From NCBI GenBank assembly GCA_036971475.1, contig JBAIZL010000002.1, positions 17,290,067-17,354,066 on the forward strand: DNA of 64,000 nt, in the 5' to 3' direction. Of the stretch, positions 46,601 to 55,600 are shown piece by piece. The notes under the pieces were generated by a model. The model ran no database searches. It was not told the origin of the DNA and was given only the letters and a program-made list of their open reading frames with translations. The DNA is from Prosapia bicincta. Taxonomy: Eukaryota; Arthropoda; Insecta; Hemiptera; Cercopidae. Position 1 is the stretch's first letter; each line of letters begins with the position of its first letter. The position numbers were made by a program, and so were the translations under genes.

Positions 46601-49600
46601 GTTAACACCAGTGACAGTTCGGAAGAAGAATGTGTCATGGACAGAATTTTACCTTTATAACAATTAATACAGGTTAGGTGTAATGTATTATATTAATATT
46701 TATAAATTAAAAGAGTAAATAATTTCTTTTGTACAAAAGGTGTTTATTTGATTTGGGAAACAATAAATTGCAACATAGAAGTAGCAACGAATTTCTCCTT
46801 TGCTATATGTAACATAAGTCAAAGAAAGGCTTATCAAAACTTCCATAAATCACTGTAAAAGTAATACAAGTTCATATTTAACCACAAATACAACACCAAT
46901 GAAACAAAGATCTACAAATGTGTTTTTTCATTGGCTATTACACTCGTGGAATGGAGATAATTATACACGTAATCTGAGATTTATTGATCTCTCTTTTGGT
47001 CATCTACATCAACTTATCTCCATTCTCTCTGCCTAAGTCTAGAGTACAGTTCCCTGGGATAAAATTGTTTTACCTTTGTCATTAAAATTAAATTAATTAA
47101 ATTACAACAAATTAATAAGTAAAATGTTTGTTATTTTAACAAATGAAGGTCTATTTTAAACTCCACGAAATGATCATCAGAATTATGTAATATTTTGAAG
47201 GGATAAACAGCAGAGCATCGAAGAAGAATTTAAGCCTAAATAATGTAAAATGTATTAAACAATACATTTCAAAATTTTAATAATTAGATTTTATACAGAA
47301 AATCTGATATAAAGAGGTTCCTCACAGAAAAAGATCAAAATATATATGAGATCACAACATGAGAAAATCATCATAAAAGTCATTTATATTTTTATGCTAT
47401 ATTATTATTATATATAAAATTCATAATATATTATTATTGTTTTTATTATTATTATTCACTGTAACTTGCTTACCTTACTTACACTTTTACGTTATTATTC
47501 ATCTTTTTAATGCTATTTTTTTCAGCATTAAGTATTTTAGTTTCAATGTTATACCAAAATAAGGGAATTCCTAATCTCAATATATGTTATTCTATTCGTC
47601 TTCTTCTCAGGACATGTTTTTGATTCATTTATATGCATTGTATAGGAGGTGGACAATGTGCATGTTTACCATATTTAGCCCTTTGCAAGCGTATTACGTG
47701 ATTTCTCGTAAGGCTGAAATCTTTGCTAGCGCGTATTACGAGAAATCACGTATTTACAATATTTTGTTTATGGAAGTCGTAGTTGTTTGTTTAAAGTCCA
47801 TTAAAATGTGTGACAATGTTTGTTTGGTGTAAATAAACTCCTCTGTTACGTTTATTGTTCTTGGCCACGTGCTACCAATCCACATTCTGTTGTTTTAGCC
47901 ACCAGGCCATTAAGTGATCTATGCATGCGCGTATGACGGATATTATCGGCAGGACGCAGCGTCTGCCAACTGTCGTATTTTGTGTTGGCATTGTGATTGG
48001 TATAGTTGTTTACTGTTTACGTGAGTGACCGTTGTTTGTACTGTAAGAATAATTTATTGTTTATGATTTAGTGAATAATAATATTAGTTACTTTAATTTT
48101 ATTTTAAATGGATTTATTGATATCTTGAATTACCTAATGCAAAAATATAAAAAATTATAAAAATAACTAGTTTATAATTTTTTTTTTGTTCAAATACATC
48201 TTTAGGAACTCAGAATTAAATAGAACTTTGAACATTTCGCAAAAAGTTTTTTTTATCTAATAGCATGTTATCTGTTACTTGCCCTTTATATGTCCCGCGT
48301 GCTAAGGGTTAAATAACACACATACAATTGTGGCCTCCGTATAATAGGTAAGTACCAAAACTTTTAATAACTTTATTAATCCTTGATAACAGAACACAAT
48401 AACATGAAATATAAAAATTGCTCGACTAAATTGTGACATGAATTTAGTAAATAGATACAAATTTTAAGTAATGATTCCTGAATATTAATGGACAAATTTT
48501 GTTTTTTCACAAAAATATTAAAACTGTATAGATAAGTACTTACCCCTGTCAAAACAACATAGAGACAATATGACACATACCATTGCAATATTAACCCATG
48601 CTTGGGCTAGCTGTGTGATTGTTGCGTCTTCATCTTTCTCTTGCATTGTCTTTAGTTCTTTTCTTGCCAAATCCACTCTATTCATCAGCAGGTATATATC
48701 TATGTTGTAAGCACAGCTGAAAATAATAACATACACATCTCTTATGAATGCTTTAAGAATCTCCTCATTGATAATTATAACTTTTATAAGAGATGATATA
48801 CAGTAAAAACTGGCCTTTATAAAACAAAAAAACTGCTCAAATTGAAAATGAATTTTTAAATACAATGATTTCCTATGTAAAAATAATTTATAAAATAGGA
48901 AACTGTATAATACAGACGGAAAGTATGTATAAATTGATAATTTTTAAATGGGTTTAGCTTCTAACAGCTAAATGTTGAACGTGAAAATGTAAACACGGAT
49001 TGCTATTGACTAACTGAAGTTTGTTAGTGTTTTTGGGTTTTATCCAGTGCTTGTGTGTTTGATATTGTATTTAAAGTTGTTGAACTTGCAATTTATTGTT
49101 AATATCTAATGTTTAAATTAAAACGATTATTGTTTTATATTTATAGATTTGAAATCTTGAAAAGGATCAGTTAAAATGTGACCAAAACATTGCTTGTATA
49201 ATATTAAAATAATAAATTCGGCATTGATCATCGTATGAGTTTAATTTATTGATAATTTTTAAAACTTGCAATTTTTGTGTTGTACATCTTGATGTTTTTA
49301 TAGAAACAAGTGTAATGATAGTTTTTAGTCAACTACAACAAATTCTATCAAATCAGTTTTAAATTTTTTCATGGTAACAGTGAGCTAAGTGGTTTTTTCC
49401 ACTTGTTCTTCAGTGGTTATATAAGCCAAGAATCGGATACAATGTTCATATTCCACAGTACATAGCCTACATATTCTCAGAATGTTTGCAAGCATGTTAC
49501 TACCTCTATTTTAAGACAGATATTCTGAGAAAAATGCATGCATTACAATCGAGAAAATTTGAGTGTACAGTATTTAGATCATCTGTACATAGTTAAGGAA

Positions 49601-52600
49601 ATTCCTTTTTTGGGTTAAAGCACACTCACACTACTTTTAGCTGAGACAGGATGGAATGTTCAAGATTATTGGTAGGGTACCGACCTAATTGTTAATAATC
49701 TAATAGTAACAAGGGAGAGAATACTTCTTTCAACCTCTTTACAAAGTGTCTATTTATTCTTAGCTTTCTGTTGAAAACTAATGAATAAACACAGAGTGAA
49801 TATATAGCATATCTCTTTAGATCAGAGCTTATATTTTGTACAATATGGTAGGCGAATCGGATAGATGTTTTTAATTCTACTTTTTGCATTATAGTGTACC
49901 TTAAGTATTTATCAAAGGCAATAATTTTTTTTTAAAACTGTGTAGGAATAATTAGTCACATAGTAATGATTCAAAACTGTCACATATATTGAATCTTCAA
50001 ATATACGGTCTACTAAAACTCTCACTACATTCGCTTTTAGATTACTCAGCACTTCTTAAAATTGTACAATTCTACACACAAGCAGAATACAGAAAACACT
50101 TGTTAAATTAATAAACAAAGAGCAATGCAAACTACAAAAGGTGTGAACAAAAAATGTTGCCTCTTGAAAACACTGAAGGTACACTAAAATAACATTCTAA
50201 AATAAAAGTAGCAAACAACTTAAATGGTGTCAATTATTGCCAATCTTCTATTAATGGTAGAAGAGTTTTGAAGAATTTCTTTATTGCTTCTTAAAAATTA
50301 CTCCTATTTTTAGAAAACAATACTAACCAAATAAGATTTTGGTTAAGTTGGTCACCTTAATTGCAAGTTTTGAGATTATTTTTACTTATTTCATAAAGTT
50401 TTATTCTTATTGCTCAAAACGTATTGCTCCCAGTGCTTAGTGGTCCTCCATTAGTGTGTAATAGATGCTGGCAAAATCAGCTATTATACAATCTTTTTCT
50501 AACTTATACGATTATACTGCAAAATTAAATATTTCCATAGTAGGACTAATAGGACTTTGTAGAATATTAGTGTTTTAGGTATTTCTATATTCAGAGATGT
50601 CTATCAGTCTTTCCATGATGGAAATATAACACAGAACCCAAGATGTACTTTTCCAACATTCCAGTGAATTCATCCTATATTTTACTTGTTCAATCAATGC
50701 TAACTACCCGGAGTGTTGCAGAGTTCAGTTAGGTCACAAAGGAAACATAATTTTTAAGCAGTTGGCAGGGCTAATTGCTAGCAACTTTGTATTTGCTAAA
50801 TTGGGACTTGGAGCCCTTGAAGGTATCCTAGTAGAACAAATCCAGTGAAAGATTTATGTGCAGCATATGTAAAACTAATTTCTAAGTGACTATGTTTTGC
50901 ATAATAATTATGTTAGACATAATATAAAGTTGGTGAACATACCTTTCTAAATGGTCATCTTGGTGTAGTATTCTCAATGCACTCTCGTAGTTTTGTTCAT
51001 GACTAAAGATTGTAGCAGCTACAATTGCAAAAGTATGGTTTATAATGTCTGCATTACCATTGACCTGGTCCGTTAAAGTTGTGACTAGGGCATCTCTGTA
51101 ATGATATTCAGAAAAATATTTACATTTTCTAATGATTTATAAGAATTACAAGTTTTTTCTACATCATAACATTATTTTAGGTAATAAAATAATATTAATA
51201 TTATTTACCAGCATTCAAAAATAAATTAATACAGTTATTTAAAAAATAAAAGATTGTGAATTTGTTCATTAATAATTTATGTAAAACAATATAATATTTT
51301 TTGTTAAAGTAAATTCCTACTGAGGTCAAGAAAGAAACATTTTATCATTGCTTATTTCCAGTTTGTTTATTTGATTAGTTTCATTCATTTTTAACATTAC
51401 AGCACTATTTATGGTATTTTGTGGTAGCCATGGCAACAGTTTAAGGTTGTACAATGAAGGTTAAATGATAACCAGATGGGGGAAAAATTTATATAAGTAT
51501 TTCAGAAATTAATTTCTTGGTATTGGAAAGTTGGCGCAGTGCCAAAGGGCACTAGATTTTGAACATTACCATGTTAGGATAGTTCAAATGCCAATAGTCC
51601 CCCAAATTTTTATAATTTTATTGAATAAATATTCAAAAAAACGTAATTAACATCAATTATCACCCAATGCAGGTTAAAAGAAATGTATTTTAACTTGATT
51701 AGATGAATAAAAACGTATTTTATTAACGATTGAAAATTTGTACATATATATCAAGGGAGTGTGAGCTAATAGAAGGAATTTAAAAGTGGTAAAGATATCA
51801 AATTTCTACAGGCCATAGAACATGTATCAAGATGTCCTAGGTGCATGCAGACGGATGCAAGGAAGGTTAATAGTTGCCGTATAATTATAATTATTCCCTA
51901 CTTCATCATGATCCGCCCGAGCGAGAAAATTACTTTAAAAAATGCATTAAATTCAAGGAAGATTGGATTATGGAAAATGTGATCCATATTTGTTTTGAAG
52001 CATTGTTTAGTTAAAAATTTTATTTATGTAAAGTGTTTAAAATAAGTTCTTAAAATTAAATTACCTAATTAATTATGTCTCACGATGCTACGTCCAGGCC
52101 AAATCTAAACATGGCAGAAGGAACAAACAGAAACTATCAACTCTACATAAATTTTCTTCAGTGATAAAATAATTTGCTACAATCTTTCATTTCAAAATTG
52201 AATTCATATAAATAAAGATTATTGTTGTTGAAAGTTTAGGCCGGTAAAATAGTGAAAATTCTAAATGTTTTGTTAATATCCGAGTATTATAAATATATAT
52301 ATATTTGTTGATTCCATCTTCACGTGAGCTACTAGTTTTCACTAAACAATTATAAGTATTTATAAACTTGCCTATAGTAGCACTTACTTATATTTGTTGA
52401 GGACGGCTCTTTCGGGAGATGTGTCCCATTGTCAACTCACCACCATAATATCCCAACCCCACCCTAATCTACGTAAACCTTGAGATCAGTTACGATCTGA
52501 TTTGACAATGGGACACATCTCCCGAAACGGCCGTCCTCAACAAATATAAGTAAAGTGCTACTATAGGCAAGTTTATAAATACTTATAATTGTTTAGTATT

Positions 52601-55600
52601 ATAAATATGTGATTAAGCCACATGGTGTTATAAATTCTATTTTTGAAATACTAGTTTTTTAGATGCATAATATGTATAATACATTGAGTTAATGAAACAA
52701 TCTTAATAGTAAATATCTTATATCTATAGCACAAATTCATTAGTTGTACAATTGTTCAAACTGGTTAACTTCATAATTAAAGAGATTTAATATTTTAAAA
52801 CGAGTGTAATTAGTATATAATTTTCCTTTTGTTTGTATTTTGAACTCTTATGAAAATAAATTTTGATTTGTATTTTCCCTAAAAAGTGTCTTTCTTGAAA
52901 TATACCACTTATCAATTCAGTTAGATCACATATAACTTTGTAGGTTAACTATTAAGTATGTAACACATAACTGCAATATTCAACATCTATCACTATCATA
53001 CACATTGTTGCAACATGTTCTAATAAATTATATTGATTTTCAAAGTTTGATTTCTTAAAAGTCATTTATAACATGTATTAAATACTGAAGTATGTTTATC
53101 CTAACGAATAACAGAGATTGTTAGTATTTAGAAAAATTGGAAAATATTACTACGTAATAATTTACATAAAGCTACCCTCGCTTAATGACTTAAAATAGAT
53201 AGTAGAACTGTAACGGGAGTTGACTGTACTTTTAGCAAATAATAAATATGGTTTTAAATTCTTTTGTAATTATAATACTCAGGTTCTTACATATGAAGAA
53301 ATTTATTTACTACAAAATCCAGCAATTTTTCAGCCAAATAATAATTTGGAGCAACAATGGTATTTTTTTTTACAAATAAATAAAATTCTTAACCACAAAA
53401 ACTTTTCATCTAAATCCTGATGAATATTTCATTTGCTTTCTTCACAGGAAATTATTACAAGATTAACAAACTTCTGTAAACTAACAAAATTACAGAATGT
53501 TTTTCATCATTTTCTAAATTTCTGACAAAATAAAGTATAGCTAATTCTTTCAAATAATAAGAATTAACTTTCTTTTGCTACAAGCTTTGAAACATTATGG
53601 TTTTAAAATCTAAAATCTTGTAATGATTTCAGTTACACCAAATTTCATGTTTTGTTTTCAAAGTGGATAATATCTAATAACATATATTTTATTGTCACAG
53701 AGTACAAGTTAAAGTTACATAAAATGAACCATTGCAAAAGCATGCAGGCAAGAGGTTTTATAACAGAACTAAATTATTTATTAATCACTAAGTGATTAAT
53801 AAGATTCACCGAACGTAATGGACTACAAAATTCATAAATTATTTACAAAAAAACATTCAAAACAGTTGATAGTTTAAAATTAACTTTCTTTAATATCATG
53901 TGAAACAACTAATTTTTTAAATAACGTAAATTCCTACTCAAGTCAACAAAGAATAATTTTATTTTAGTTTCTTTTTATTTTATAACTACAATATAAATAT
54001 GTATTTACATTTGTCAGAATAACAATATTAACTGGCAAAATAGAGACCGAATTTCCTAGCAATTTCGCATTTCCCTTTCTATGTATAGTTTTGGACTATT
54101 ATTTTTGTTTGTTACTATTTATACGCTGCCTTTTTTTTGTTACTTCCATTGTGTTGTAGTTTCTTTTCGCTTTCCTTTTGCATTGTCGGTTTGTGAAGCA
54201 AGGCTCGAAACTGTTAATCCAGTTTGTTTATTTTATTCTTTTCATCAATTTTTAATCCTAGAGCATTATTTACGATGTTGTGTGGTAACCATAGCAACAA
54301 TATAAGGTCTACATTGAAGATTTCAATGACAACCAGATTAGCGCACAAAAAAAAAAAAAATTCAAAGACATCTCTAAAAAATATATTTCTAGCTATGGGA
54401 AAGTTTTCTTAGTGCCAAAGAGCTAGACCTTGAACATGAAGATACTTAGTTTGAATCCGATCTAAACCCCTAAAATTTTTATATAATTTAATTATTGAAT
54501 AGATAGTAGAAAACAACTGTATAAACATCAATTGTCATATACTATAGGTTAAAAAAAAGTATTTGAACTTGATTGGATGAATACAAACATTTTTGATTAT
54601 TGATTGAAAATTTGTACAAGATATATATTAGGAGTGTGTGAGCTAATATAAGGAATTAAAAAAAAATAATAATTCCCAGACTCCGCAAATGTGTTTCAAA
54701 ACCTGTACAGATAATAACAAAATATAGTTTTTAGTTATTACCTTTTAGAAGTGTTTGAGAAATATTCAGCAAGTAATCTAAGCGGGCGTAGTTCTGGTGG
54801 GGAAGTATTATGTATCTCATCTAATACCACTCTATACTTCTTCTGAGCTATATATGCTCTGTACATAAATATATCTCTTTCTAGTTGTAAATCTGGTGTT
54901 GAAGGCTAAAAACAATAGAATTAAATTAAATGATCTCTCTTAAACAAAACATATCTAAATAAGAAATACAAACTGATTTTAATTAAATCGACAATATCAC
55001 AAAATTATTGTATATTAACAAAAACAATAATATTATGAAACAACAATAAGTTAAGTCTTTTATAAATTATACTTCGTCCAATTAAATCAAATTGATTCTA
55101 ATAGAAAAATAAAGTTTCCTACAACTATTGACACAGAAAAATCTGCGAAGGTGAAACATTGTTTAGAAGAAAAGCACGAATTTAAAGTAGATGATGTAGC
55201 CCTATTAAAAAAACGTTGTTAAGTGTAGTGAATTGGAGGCGTGGGAAACTTTGTATATTAATAGGAATAAAAATAATACTGTAAATAATGAGTCAGGCCC
55301 TATTCAAAATCCTATATTAATGTAATTACTATGACACAAGGAAATTGTATTGTAACTTTTTGGTTAAAATCTTGCAATAATAATAAACTGAAATATTAAT
55401 TATCTTATTTTGTTTATATGTAATTATGTTGGATGGTTAGAAATTTTATTGTAATTATTGAGTTACGTATAAAATTTCTATTTGATGTATCATGTTTAAA
55501 GTAGGGTTAATAACAATAACTGTTGTTTCACAGGTGGCCGTGGCAATGCCAACCGTATAAATATGGAAGTGTAACCTTACTTTCACCCTAGTTGTAAGGT

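Noticed and set aside
48518..48865. Minus-strand frame of 115 codons as a separate gene
   Set aside because: Its middle part is COPE exon 4 (48581-48716). The ends are read-through into introns beyond good GT and AG sites.
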